IMG/VR virus record: IMGVR_UViG_3300031857_001131
Span: 1-26,991 of that record
Length of the DNA stretch: 26,991 nt
Strand: one strand, 5' to 3'
Source of the DNA: a virus
Positions 7,417-16,160 of the stretch are shown in pieces. The position numbers and the translations under genes were made by a program. Under the pieces are notes generated by a model. That model saw only the letters and a program-made list of their open reading frames with translations, was not told the DNA's origin and did no database searches. Numbering within the stretch: position 1 is the first letter of the stretch; the number at the start of each line of letters is the position of its first letter.

Positions 7417-8748
7417 ATGGGTACCAGTAATCAGAACGGTGGTAGCCTCGCAGATTTGGGACGTTTGTTCCAGGTTATTGCTGGACAAAACACGGCTATG
7501 TTGCCGAATCTGTCCACGCTTCAACCCGGCATGACCAGTTCACTAATCAGTGGAGCCTTCAGCCCTGAGTCCATGTTTGCCAGCGGTCTATTTAGTCCGC
7601 AGGCTTTACAGTCTAGCATTGATTCAACTTATAATACGTTGTTGAATGAGTATAATCAGAAGATTGCGAAGTTGACACAACTTCCTTTCGAAGCAACTTT
7701 CAATTCTCTTAGCATCAACAATGACCTATTATATGCTCAGGGTACTGAGATTGGTGAGTTGATGCGTGACGCTGTTCAAAGCATCGCGTCAGGTCAAGCC
7801 ACTGCTAGTGGTGCTCTTCAGGCTATTAACACTGGTATTTCTAGTGGTGCTGTCCCCGCTGAAGTCAGCCAGTATGTTGGCAAAATTGGTGAGGACCTAA
7901 AGCGTCTGGAGAACAATGAACTTCCTAGGTATCGTGATGCTATTGCGAAGTATCAGTATGATGCTGAGCAGGCGCTTGCTAGTTCTGGTGTGACTATGCC
8001 GACACGGCAGGATGCGCGTGTCAAGGTATACGGCGATTTGGGTATGCCTCAGTTGGCGCTGTTGCCTGACCCGATGGACCAATATCAGTTTGGTGAGTAT
8101 GATTTTTCTGACCCGAACCTTGTTGCCAAGGCACAAGGTCAGGTTGAACGCGGTGGTGGTGTCGTGGACAGGACGATGGCGGAGTTGGCTCCGCTGATTC
8201 AGCGTCAGTCCACTCAGGGTGTTGAGATGGCGCGGCGTACCGCGCAGGATGTGGCACGCAACAAGGCTACTAGTATTGCTGAGAAAGCCAAGCAAGAGTA
8301 TTTGTCTAAGAATATGACGAAGGATACGCGAGATATTGTTTCCAAGGGTTTGGATTTGCTTGGTGAGGATAGGTTCTTGGGTCCGTTTGTTGGTGGTTCT
8401 GGACGCAAGAAAGAAGTTGAGGCCATTAATCGGCGTGCGCAGGCGGCGTATGATACCGCTTTCCGTACCGCTTATGATAAGGAGATGGGCAAATTTAAGG
8501 TTCCGTCTCAGCGTGTTATTGCTGAGCGCGAGTTGAATAAGTTGGCCGCTACTCGTCCTGATATTAAGCAGGCTCGTAATGAGAAGATTATGGGTGAGAT
8601 GGCGTTGCGTGTGATGGCTGGGCAGAACCGTCCGAAGATTGCGCAGGCACAAACATTCTTGGCGAATGCTGGTATCACACCGTTTAATCAGGCTATGAAC
8701 GAGTTGTTGTTGAATGCTCAGGCTATGGGCACGAAGGTTAGGAAGTAG
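7417..8748 (+). CDS. Helical internal virion / ejection candidate
   Basis: This 443-aa protein is helical from residue ~65 on, with predicted coiled coil near 150-190 (KIGEDLKRLENNELPRYRD) and 260-310. The C-terminal third is basic and Ala-rich (KQARNEKIMGEMALRVMAGQ). No catalytic motif or membrane segment is visible. GGAG precedes the ATG by a few bases. It lies between a Gly-rich virion protein and the giant 1692-aa protein, a place like T7 gp15. I infer an internal virion role from this order and the composition only. Confidence 0.62.
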   Translation: MGTSNQNGGSLADLGRLFQVIAGQNTAMLPNLSTLQPGMTSSLISGAFSPESMFASGLFSPQALQSSIDSTYNTLLNEYNQKIAKLTQLPFEATFNSLSINNDLLYAQGTEIGELMRDAVQSIASGQATASGALQAINTGISSGAVPAEVSQYVGKIGEDLKRLENNELPRYRDAIAKYQYDAEQALASSGVTMPTRQDARVKVYGDLGMPQLALLPDPMDQYQFGEYDFSDPNLVAKAQGQVERGGGVVDRTMAELAPLIQRQSTQGVEMARRTAQDVARNKATSIAEKAKQEYLSKNMTKDTRDIVSKGLDLLGEDRFLGPFVGGSGRKKEVEAINRRAQAAYDTAFRTAYDKEMGKFKVPSQRVIAERELNKLAATRPDIKQARNEKIMGEMALRVMAGQNRPKIAQAQTFLANAGITPFNQAMNELLLNAQAMGTKVRK

Positions 8749-8757
8749 TAGGTTTTA

Positions 8758-11700
8758 ATGGGCAAGTATTCTAACCTGTTTGCTAATGCTGGCGGTGCTG
8801 TCGGCAAGATTGCGCCTGAGGCCAGCGAGTTGGCTGGTGCCGTTCAGTCGGCACAGTATCGCATTGGCTCCAGTCCTGCTATCGCTAGTTCAGGAAAGTA
8901 TGCTGACCTATTTAGTCAGATTGAAAGTATTGCGGCGGGAAAGAAAAAGCCTAGTCGTGGTGTGTGGGGTGCTCTTGGTGGCGGACTGATGAAGGGTCTT
9001 GAGGGTGTCGGTTATGTGTTGGGCACTCCTGTCCGCGCAACGGCAAGTCTCGCCAAGGAAATTACTGATGTTACCCAGGGTCGCGGGTTTTCTCCGACTG
9101 ACCTTGTTAAGCAGGTTGCGGATAAAAACTTTTATCCGTCAACAATGATTCCCAAGAGTGGGAACAAGTGGCTTGATTCTGTTACCGGGTTTGCTGTTGA
9201 CGTGTTGGGTGACCCGACTACCTATGTTACGTTTGGTGCCAGTGCTTGGATGGGTAAGGCTGGCCGTTTGGCGTTGGCCGCCAAAGCGGCAGAGTCTGCT
9301 ACTTTGGCCAAGGCTCCTGGTTTGGCTAACAAGTTGGAAGAGATTGCTCGCCTTGGTGTCCACGCTGATTTGACGGATGTTGAGCGTGCGGTACTTAACG
9401 CACCGCGTGGTGTTTCGTGGACATACGGGGCACGCAAAGGTCAGGTTATTGGTCGTGAAGGTACGGTAACTCGCCGCCTGTCGGAAGAGTTGTCTACGAT
9501 TGTAGGCAAGCCAACCGCCAGGTTGCGTGCCACTATTGGTGATGTGCCGTTCTTGGAACCAGTTCAGAAGGCTGTGTTCAACAAGTCTATTCGTGATGCC
9601 GATTTGATTGGTTTGGGTCGGCGCGGCAAGCCGTATAACCCTAATGAGATTGTGGAGAAGTTGGCTGGCTATAGCGCCGCGCAACGCGGCAAGGCTATGG
9701 CGCGGTCGTTTATTTCGCGTATCGGTTCCACGAACCAGGAGTTGGCTAAGGAAATTTCGCAGTTCGAATCGTCTACTGGTTTGCGTGTCGCACACTTTAT
9801 TGAGGATGAGTCGCTGGTTCCTCCGCCTGAGGCGTTGGATATTGTAAACAAGACCAAGGCTTTTCTCGCTGATGTGCGTAAGCGCGGTAATGATGTTGCT
9901 GGCGAGTTCTCTGTTCGTCGTGGTGTGCGTACTTTTCTTATTGAGCAGGTTGATAACTATGTTCCGCACACCCTTAGTGAGGATGCGCGAGCATGGCTTG
10001 CGTCCAAGCGGTGGCGTGGGACGCCGAACGAAACTTATGTTAAGAATGTTTTGGACCTAAGTCCCGACGAATTCTCCAAGGGTCCTGCTGTTATGCGTGC
10101 CCGTAAACTGAAGCCTGCTGAGCCTGGTCAGCCACCGGTCATGTGGCTGGGTGAAGAAATCAGAACTGGTTCCATTAGGGAAATCAACGATATTACTGAA
10201 CGCAAGTTGGGTTTTAAATGGTTCGAAGAGGACGGCGCAACCTACTTGAATTCGTATATCAACTCTGTTGGTAATCAGGTTAAGCGTGTTGGTTTTGCTG
10301 ACCGCCTGTTTGATTATGGTGTTGATGTTGTCCGCGCAACAAACAAGGTTCTCCAGGCCGACCCCGAGGTTGCTAAGGCATGGGGCAAAGTTACTCGCCA
10401 GTGGGAAAGCATGCTGAAGGGTGTTGTTGCCCAGGACCAGAAGTTGGGTGCTCAAGTCGCAGGCGTTATGGGCAAGGCCACTAATGTGGCCCGTCAAGTT
10501 ATTCAGGACAACAATCGGAAACTAATTTTTTCTCAGCAGGAGATTGGTGTTCTTGAACAGCAGTTGTCACAAATCCAATACTTCTTGGATGTTGCCACCC
10601 AGCGTGCCGCCCAACGGGGCGGCGTTATTCAGCAGGAGTTTGAGGCTGTGGCCGCACCCCTTAGGGCGCGTGTAGCAGAAATCAATCAGGCTTTGTCTAC
10701 TAATGACCAGTTGGAATTGGCCGCTGTTATGTATCTTGAGGAGGCGCATGCGCGCATGTTTCCGCGCATGAAGAACCGTCCTACTGACCCACGGGTTATG
10801 GCTGAGCAAATCCTTGCGAAGTCCGAGTCAACAACCACTAGTCGCCTCAAGGCTTTGGAGACACGACGCAACCGATTGGCGCGGTCGGTCGGTCCGCGTG
10901 GACGAAAGACGAAGTTGGCTGAGTTTGCTGGCGAACAGGCAGATATTGCCAAGGCTGAGCGTGAGGCGTTGGATTCTGAGATTGAGTTGCTGAACGAGGT
11001 TGTTCAGAACGCTAGCGAAGATTTCCCGAATGGTGTTTATTATGTGAGCCGAGCCGATTTGGATATGGCCGCTAGTGGTGGCAAGGCTGGCATCCCCGTG
11101 TATAACGAGTTGCCTGCTGGTGCCAGCATTGATGATTTCATCATTAGTTTGGCACCTGATTTGGCTGGGTCTGGTTCTCAGATTATTCGTCCGTTGGATA
11201 ACTGGGGTCACTATGTGGATTTTGTTAGCGGTATCGGTGACGGTATTGGCTATACGATTGCGCGTTTGGGGGACCGTCAGGGCGCAGAGTTTTTCGATGA
11301 GATGTGGGGCATGGCCATGCGTTCTCAGCGTGGTGGCGTAAATGCTCTTGACCCGACTTGGGTTGATGCCGAACCGGAGTTGGCTGGCATTATTGCTATT
11401 GCTGACCGTATGGGTCGCAAGTATGCGGACGAAGCCACGTTCGAAGGAACTGATTCTGCGGCTCGTCTGGCCGAATTGAATCAAGATATCGAAGATATCG
11501 GCATGCTCATGGATGACTGGTTGGGTCGTCAAGTTGCTGTTAACGGTGCGCCAGATGATGTGTTTGACGACGGCTACGACATGTTGGCTGAAGCCATCTC
11601 GGAGATTGGCAACCCCACTAGCGGTGGGATGAGTGGGATTATCGGTGTCAACCTAGAGGATATTATTCTTGGTGGCACCGAAGCCGGAACTATTCTTAGC

Positions 11701-13836
11701 CGTGACTATGCGCAGAACACGCTGAACGAGGTGCCTGATGCTGTCGCTCAGGCTTTGTCTGGTGGCAAGATGGACCCCACCATGCGTTTGTTGGCGGCGC
11801 AAGGTGAGCGTGAAGCGACCATCGCCGCCTATACGGCACAGAAAGATATGTTGGATGCCGCTGTCGCTGACATTAAAGCAACCAAGGCTGAAGCGGCCCG
11901 CGTGGGCCGTCAGGCTGGTGGTGTCAAGACTAGCGCCCAGCGCCTTCAGGGTCGTGTCCGCGAGGCTGGAGAGACAGTTCGTCGTGCTTCCGAAGAGGTT
12001 CAGATTCCTGATGGCAAGGGTGGCACACGGGTTGTCACCCGTGAAGAAGCCGTCAAGCAACTGAATAAGGATGCCAAGAAGATTGCTAGTGACGAGAAGA
12101 AACTGGCTAGGGCTATTGCTGATGACCCGTTGACCAAGGAAGCACAGCGGGCTGAAAGTGTTTATAACAGGGTTGAGGCCAGTCTCAATGCTTCTAAGGC
12201 TGTGCGTGGACAGGCCGCTGATTGGGAGCAGTCGTATGGTGCGGCGTATCGGGACGACCTCCAGCAGTTGGAGCGTCTATTGGCGGACCAGCCTCCCAAG
12301 GGTGCGTCGGCTGAGGTTGTCAAGGAATGGAACACCCAGGTTCAGCGTGTGTTCGAGCAGATTCGTAACCCACAGATTTTCACTGAACCTCAGCGTGATG
12401 CGTTGGAACGCATCTTCCTTCAGAAGCGCGGCTTGGAGGCTCAGGTTGCGATGCTGGAACAGTATGTTGATTTCGGCAAGTTGATGTTTGCTAAGGCTCA
12501 GACCGGTGAGGTCGGTGGCCGACTGGTTGATGACATTCTTGACGGCTGGGTTGGTATTGAAAGCATGGGCATTCAGATGCCACCGCAGGTGCGTGACATG
12601 CTATTCGGACGCATTGAAAGCCTTAGGGACCCGAAGGAATTCAACAAGTTTTTGGATGCCTACTTCAGGTATCAACGGTTCTTTAAAGTGACAGCGATGT
12701 TGACCCCTGGGTTTATTGTGCGTAACGCCATGACGGCGTCGTTCAACAACTTTGTTGCTGGTGTGAGCGTTGCCGAAACTGCTGAGGGCATCAGGTTTTC
12801 GCAGAACGCACTGAAGTATGGTGTGGAAAAAGCATTGGCGATGGCGCCTGCTGGCGAACGGCGCCTGTATAACGAAGCGTACAATGTGGTTATGGCTACG
12901 GGTGCCGGTCAGACAGCAGACGATTTCTTTTATCCTATTGCTTCCTCTAAGGGTCAGCGTTGGTTGAACTCTAAGCCTGTTACTAAGTGGCGCAACCGTA
13001 ACGAGCAGGTTGAAATGGCGGCTCGCATGTCGCTCGCGTTGTCCTCGCTGAGAAGGGACTTGGGGTTTGATGGTGCCGTTGCTCAAGTGAACCGCTACCA
13101 CTTTGATTATACGGACCTGAGTAAACTCGATGAGGTAGCCAAGACGGTTATCCCGTTCTGGACGTTTGCTAGCCGTAACATTCCGCTTCAGATTATGAAT
13201 CAGATTGCTCGGCCCGGTTTGTATCGTGCGTATGATTCGTTGGAACGGAACTTTGAACCTGATTCAAGTTTGATTATGGCTCCGTGGATGTTGGCCAACC
13301 GTCCCATCAGTGGGCCGGGTGGCCGTGTGTTCATGCCTGACTTGCCGTTCATCGACATGGAAAACCAGTTGCGCATGTTTGCCGACCCGATGCGGTTGGC
13401 ATCACAGTTGAACCCGGCTATCCGGGTTCCGATTGAACTGTTTGGTAGCCGTCAACTAGGTTTGGATATTCCGTTCTCGGAGAAACCATATGAAGTTCGT
13501 GGCCCACTGGATATCCCGTCTGCTATTGGCGGCGCACTATTTGGTCAGACGACCCAGAATGCGGACGGCCAGTGGGTCACATCATCCAAGGCAGGGTATG
13601 CGTTGCCTGCGCTACTGCCAACACTGGCCCAGGTTCAACGGTTGATTCCTCAGGCTGGTGGTAAGGAAACCTATATTGAACGTCAGCCTTACAGCATCCT
13701 TAGTGCTACGACTGGTATTCCGTTGCGTGGTGTTACGGAGCAGGAGCAGGCTAATGAGTTGATTCGTCGGCAGTTCGCGTTGCGCGACCTGCTATCAAAC
13801 CTGACCCGTAGGGGTTATTTGGAACCTAAGGATTGA
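8758..13836 (+). CDS. Giant internal virion (ejection) protein, gp16-like
   Basis: This 1692-aa protein is the largest in the window. Residues 1-150 contain Gly/Ala-rich segments that could be amphipathic (GALGGGLMKGLEGVGYVLG). Residues ~1035-1180 are strongly coiled-coil (repeated Lys/Glu/Ala). Residues ~1308-1510 hold the best-preserved region: FKVTAMLTPGFIVRNAMTAS, then near residue 1449 FDYTDLSKLDEVAKTVIPFW and SRNIPLQIMNQ. That last pattern recalls the region found in many very large phage and mobile-element proteins (LPD38-like); this is my recollection, not a search. No lytic transglycosylase or peptidase motif was spotted, unlike T7 gp16. Length, last place in the virion block and the three preceding helical genes suggest an ejected protein that spans the cell wall. 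The next gene starts around its stop codon. Confidence 0.7.
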   Translation: MGKYSNLFANAGGAVGKIAPEASELAGAVQSAQYRIGSSPAIASSGKYADLFSQIESIAAGKKKPSRGVWGALGGGLMKGLEGVGYVLGTPVRATASLAKEITDVTQGRGFSPTDLVKQVADKNFYPSTMIPKSGNKWLDSVTGFAVDVLGDPTTYVTFGASAWMGKAGRLALAAKAAESATLAKAPGLANKLEEIARLGVHADLTDVERAVLNAPRGVSWTYGARKGQVIGREGTVTRRLSEELSTIVGKPTARLRATIGDVPFLEPVQKAVFNKSIRDADLIGLGRRGKPYNPNEIVEKLAGYSAAQRGKAMARSFISRIGSTNQELAKEISQFESSTGLRVAHFIEDESLVPPPEALDIVNKTKAFLADVRKRGNDVAGEFSVRRGVRTFLIEQVDNYVPHTLSEDARAWLASKRWRGTPNETYVKNVLDLSPDEFSKGPAVMRARKLKPAEPGQPPVMWLGEEIRTGSIREINDITERKLGFKWFEEDGATYLNSYINSVGNQVKRVGFADRLFDYGVDVVRATNKVLQADPEVAKAWGKVTRQWESMLKGVVAQDQKLGAQVAGVMGKATNVARQVIQDNNRKLIFSQQEIGVLEQQLSQIQYFLDVATQRAAQRGGVIQQEFEAVAAPLRARVAEINQALSTNDQLELAAVMYLEEAHARMFPRMKNRPTDPRVMAEQILAKSESTTTSRLKALETRRNRLARSVGPRGRKTKLAEFAGEQADIAKAEREALDSEIELLNEVVQNASEDFPNGVYYVSRADLDMAASGGKAGIPVYNELPAGASIDDFIISLAPDLAGSGSQIIRPLDNWGHYVDFVSGIGDGIGYTIARLGDRQGAEFFDEMWGMAMRSQRGGVNALDPTWVDAEPELAGIIAIADRMGRKYADEATFEGTDSAARLAELNQDIEDIGMLMDDWLGRQVAVNGAPDDVFDDGYDMLAEAISEIGNPTSGGMSGIIGVNLEDIILGGTEAGTILSRDYAQNTLNEVPDAVAQALSGGKMDPTMRLLAAQGEREATIAAYTAQKDMLDAAVADIKATKAEAARVGRQAGGVKTSAQRLQGRVREAGETVRRASEEVQIPDGKGGTRVVTREEAVKQLNKDAKKIASDEKKLARAIADDPLTKEAQRAESVYNRVEASLNASKAVRGQAADWEQSYGAAYRDDLQQLERLLADQPPKGASAEVVKEWNTQVQRVFEQIRNPQIFTEPQRDALERIFLQKRGLEAQVAMLEQYVDFGKLMFAKAQTGEVGGRLVDDILDGWVGIESMGIQMPPQVRDMLFGRIESLRDPKEFNKFLDAYFRYQRFFKVTAMLTPGFIVRNAMTASFNNFVAGVSVAETAEGIRFSQNALKYGVEKALAMAPAGERRLYNEAYNVVMATGAGQTADDFFYPIASSKGQRWLNSKPVTKWRNRNEQVEMAARMSLALSSLRRDLGFDGAVAQVNRYHFDYTDLSKLDEVAKTVIPFWTFASRNIPLQIMNQIARPGLYRAYDSLERNFEPDSSLIMAPWMLANRPISGPGGRVFMPDLPFIDMENQLRMFADPMRLASQLNPAIRVPIELFGSRQLGLDIPFSEKPYEVRGPLDIPSAIGGALFGQTTQNADGQWVTSSKAGYALPALLPTLAQVQRLIPQAGGKETYIERQPYSILSATTGIPLRGVTEQEQANELIRRQFALRDLLSNLTRRGYLEPKD

Positions 13837-13838
13837 TG

Positions 13839-14333
13839 ATGGGATTGTTCGCTAAGAAGCGCAAGTATACGGGATTTGATTCTATTTCTCGTGGACGTAG
13901 AGCAGGTACGAATCGGTTGATTGAGTTCGTATTGTTTTTGAATGGCGGCAAGATTACTAATCTTGGTTCGTGGACAGTTCGGGACATGCGTGGCAAGCCT
14001 GGGAACACCAGTGTCCACGCGACTGGCAGAGCGGTTGACTTTGGTTACGCTAACCGTGAGGATGGGGTTGCGTTGGTTGATTTCTTTGTGCGTAACGCTG
14101 ATGCGTTGGGTGTTGAGATGGTGGCAGACTATTGGCCTAAGCCGTGGGGGCGCACCTGGCGGTGCGACCGTGGCGGCTGGAAGGTGTATACCTCTAAGAC
14201 TATTTCAGGTGCGCCGGGTGGCAAGTGGATTCATGTTGAACTTAGTCCTGCCGTTGCCGATAGTCCTGAATGGTTTGACGCAGTGTTTCAGCATCTGTTG
14301 AAGCCAGCAGAAGGCCATTCCCCTCAGGGATAG
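13839..14333 (+). CDS. Endolysin, M15-type peptidase domain
   Basis: This 164-aa protein has the zinc peptidase M15 (VanY / L-Ala-D-Glu or D-Ala-D-Ala peptidase) signature: SVHATGRAVD at residues 58-67 and WIHVE at 130-134. His60, Asp67 and His132 would bind zinc and Glu134 lies beside the third ligand. The rest of the domain fits (WTVRDMRGKPGNTS before, a Trp/Arg loop between). There is no signal peptide, so a holin would be needed for export. The ATG at 13839 is chosen because TAAGGA lies six bases before it; ATG at 13836 and TTG at 13833 are possible. It closes the rightward block and its last 92 bases overlap a gene on the other strand. Confidence 0.78.
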   Translation: MGLFAKKRKYTGFDSISRGRRAGTNRLIEFVLFLNGGKITNLGSWTVRDMRGKPGNTSVHATGRAVDFGYANREDGVALVDFFVRNADALGVEMVADYWPKPWGRTWRCDRGGWKVYTSKTISGAPGGKWIHVELSPAVADSPEWFDAVFQHLLKPAEGHSPQG

Positions 14334-14574
14334 CAGATACTTCTTTCAGCATTCCCCACGGAATGTTGATAACCATAGCGTAGTTGTTGCCTGTCTCATC
14401 ATAGGTTGAGGCGACCGCAACATAGTTGCGGTTCATCGCAATAGGATACCCGTAGGTTACCATCAGTCTATCTTCGGGGTCGTACACTCCGGCTTCATGC
14501 CATTCACCTTCACCTTCGTATGCGTCTAGCCACACGAACCGTAAGGGATTTACCTTGTTGTTCTCTGCGTCCAT
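14242..14574 (-). CDS. Acidic 110-aa protein of unknown function
   Basis: This is the last gene of the leftward block. The 110-aa product is acidic with many aromatics (FVWLDAYEGEGEWHEAG, then a strand-rich NRNYVAVASTYDETGNNYAM) and ends in a short polar helix with RQTIQDYRQRQD. GAGGATTAG is eight bases before the ATG. It overlaps the membrane-protein gene by 65 bases in another frame, and its C-terminal 30 codons overlap the 3' end of the convergent endolysin gene. I do not recognise a family. The protein-like composition and ribosome site support it as real. Confidence 0.62.
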   Translation of the reverse strand: MDAENNKVNPLRFVWLDAYEGEGEWHEAGVYDPEDRLMVTYGYPIAMNRNYVAVASTYDETGNNYAMVINIPWGMLKEVSAIPEGNGLLLASTDAETLRQTIQDYRQRQD

Positions 14575-14695
14575 TTTCTAATCCTCGGAAGTGTTCTGCT
14601 ACGGCGATAATGAATACGATTGTTCCCAACATCCAGCCTATGGCGAAACTGAATGCCAATAAGAATCCGTTTCTAATAGTCTGTAATGTCGTCAT
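14510..14695 (-). CDS. Small one-pass membrane protein, holin-like
   Basis: This 61-aa protein has one clear hydrophobic segment at residues ~11-33 (FLLAFSFAIGWMLGTIVFII) followed by a polar linker and a strongly basic tail (VRVARRIRR). A single membrane span with a basic C-terminus matches many small holins and membrane accessories, and an endolysin gene ends 180 bases away on the opposite strand. It overlaps the upstream gene by 23 bases and the downstream one by 65. TAGAGG ten bases before the ATG is an acceptable ribosome site. The membrane call is firm; the holin role is a guess. Confidence 0.5.
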   Translation of the reverse strand: MTTLQTIRNGFLLAFSFAIGWMLGTIVFIIAVAEHFRGLENGRREQQGKSLTVRVARRIRR

Positions 14696-14921
14696 CCACT
14701 GAAGCCTCTAGGCGCATCATGATTTTGCCGAACTCTGTCCAACATTTGGCCATGGCCATCGGCTCACCAAGGCGAGCCTGATGCCATGTGTCCAACAACT
14801 CTAGGGCGTCGTTCTGGTTGATGAAGAATGTCATCTCGTAGCCTTCTTGTTCGTGGCGTTCCACTCGGGCTAGACGTTCTGCCATTTCTTCTAGTTCGTG
14901 GGGGTCGAACATGTCGGCCAT
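14673..14921 (-). CDS. Acidic 82-aa protein of unknown function
   Basis: This small protein (MADMFDPHELEEMAERLARV start, VDDDITDY end) is Glu/Asp-rich and helical through most of its length, with a central aromatic segment (EMTFFINQNDALELLDTW). AGGAGG sits five bases before the ATG, a very strong ribosome site. It lies ten bases after the next gene upstream. No domain is recognised. Small acidic proteins near the end of phage early blocks often bind host enzymes, but nothing here shows this. Confidence 0.66.
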   Translation of the reverse strand: MADMFDPHELEEMAERLARVERHEQEGYEMTFFINQNDALELLDTWHQARLGEPMAMAKCWTEFGKIMMRLEASVDDDITDY

Positions 14922-14930
14922 GATGGCCTC

Positions 14931-15167
14931 CTAGTTCTCGTCCTCATCGGGAGAGGTGGCTTTCAACTTCAGGTTGATTTCGTCAACCCGGTCAATAATG
15001 TCCTCTGCGATGTCACTGTAATTGGTGATGTTGTTTTCTTCGAGCACGAACTGTGCGTCCAATGCGATATCTTCCAGCGTCCATACCCGAAAATACAGGT
15101 CGATGATTTCGTCACGGTATGCGCGGTTCTGTCGTTCCAGTTCTTTGCGTGTGATGCGATTAAACAT
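14931..15167 (-). CDS. Acidic helical 78-aa protein
   Basis: The 78-aa product is Asp/Glu-rich and almost wholly helical (RKELERQNRAYRDEIIDLY ... YSDIAEDIIDRVDEINLKLK), ending in an acidic tail (SPDEDEN). A coiled coil is likely at both ends. AAAGGA precedes the ATG. Its start overlaps the stop of the preceding 57-aa gene by eight bases (ATGTTTAA), a typical coupled arrangement. No family is recognised. Confidence 0.64.
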   Translation of the reverse strand: MFNRITRKELERQNRAYRDEIIDLYFRVWTLEDIALDAQFVLEENNITNYSDIAEDIIDRVDEINLKLKATSPDEDEN

Positions 15168-15333
15168 TTTCTGTGGTCCTTTGTTCTAGTTGGTTGATGA
15201 CGTTGATTGCGTCATCTAGTGTACGCACTTTCGACATTGGCAAACCCAATGATACCACCATGGATTTGACATTGTTTAGTTGGCGCTTGGCTTCGCCAAG
15301 GTCGGTGGTTGTGCGATGTTTCCGGGGTGCCAT
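15160..15333 (-). CDS. Tiny 57-aa basic-helical protein
   Basis: This short gene starts at an ATG (15333-15331) that overlaps the preceding stop by one base (TGATG) and ends inside the next gene's start. The 57 residues begin MAPRKHRTTTDLGEAKRQLN, then a hydrophobic stretch (NVKSMVVSLGLPMSK) and a second helix (LDDAINVINQLEQR). GGAGG lies ten bases before the ATG. The exact stop/start overlaps on both sides are the strongest evidence that it is translated. The N-terminus is basic and could bind nucleic acid; the function is unknown. Confidence 0.55.
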   Translation of the reverse strand: MAPRKHRTTTDLGEAKRQLNNVKSMVVSLGLPMSKVRTLDDAINVINQLEQRTTENV

Positions 15334-16160
15334 CAAAACGGGTCCTCCATAACTAGGTCCAGTTGGAATGTTCCATCTTCCAACATTCGTGCGAGGACAG
15401 CGTAGCCGACCATGTCGGTCAATGTGTCCACGATTGTTTCCCCGGCGACACGGTTCTGCTTACCAAGCAGGTTCTTGTAGCGAGCAATCTTGTCACTGAG
15501 GCGTACTGCTACGCCGATAATACCGAACGCATTAATGTTGTCATGCCCATAGTCATGCTGTTTGGAACACAGGGTGTCTTGTAGCGTTTCGATATCCCAC
15601 ACACCCATGGTCACTAGGGCGCGGCCTGCTTCGCATCCTGCGCTCCAACAAATGTCTGCCAGTTTATCGGTGTCCAAACATTTGACGCATGCCCCCATGT
15701 TCCTGAAGTGTGCGTCGAAGATATCGGGTGTGAACTCGCCGCCATTAGCGCATCGGTCCATCGCCCTGAGGTGACGCCACGCGGCGTCTGCCCATGTTTC
15801 GTTACTCATATGTACCTTTCTTTCCATCATCCGAATGATTCTGTAATCTAGTTCCAGTATTTCTTTCAGTTTCTTTTGCGCCGATTTCACTGCGCCGTGC
15901 GCTGATGCTTTCGATGAGTACCCCATCATATCAGCAATCTCAGAGTACGAATGCCCCCAAATGTATACGGCGTCAATCACCCAACGGTCACGTTCACTGA
16001 GACAATCTTTGGCTGACTGGACGGCGGTGGCAACACCGTCGCTTAATGTTCCGGGTTCCAATTCGTTGATGCCGGACATCAATAGTTCTATTGGGTCAGT
16101 CCCGACTTTGTCGAGGATTTCACTGAGGATGAACGGGTCAGTCGGCGTGTGCTTGCTCAT
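15333..16160 (-). CDS. Fusion: sigma-region-4-like HTH + Nmad1 (DUF1599)-like domain
   Basis: This 275-aa protein appears to join two domains. Residues ~54-102 (LSERDRWVIDAVYIWGHSYS then EIADMMGYSS and VKSAQKKLKEIL) match the helix-turn-helix of sigma-70 region 4. Residues ~195-262 (KQHDYGHDNINAFGIIGVAV, RLSDKIARYKNLL, ETIVDTLTDMVGYAVL) match what I know as the nucleotide modification associated domain 1 (DUF1599) of phages. Between them, Met118 (15809) follows a ribosome site, GAAAGG, five bases before the ATG, so a short C-terminal product may also be made. Start choice: ATG 16160 (MSKHTP); ATG 16178 is an in-frame alternative with no better ribosome site. The gene overlaps its upstream neighbour by 23 bases. 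The DNA-binding part could control late genes; the second part may act in nucleotide or DNA modification. Confidence 0.66.
   Translation of the reverse strand: MSKHTPTDPFILSEILDKVGTDPIELLMSGINELEPGTLSDGVATAVQSAKDCLSERDRWVIDAVYIWGHSYSEIADMMGYSSKASAHGAVKSAQKKLKEILELDYRIIRMMERKVHMSNETWADAAWRHLRAMDRCANGGEFTPDIFDAHFRNMGACVKCLDTDKLADICWSAGCEAGRALVTMGVWDIETLQDTLCSKQHDYGHDNINAFGIIGVAVRLSDKIARYKNLLGKQNRVAGETIVDTLTDMVGYAVLARMLEDGTFQLDLVMEDPF

Noticed and set aside
7897-8652. 251-aa minus-strand frame inside the 443-aa virion gene
   Set aside because: Leu/Arg/Thr-rich antisense shadow of a real gene in a purely rightward block.
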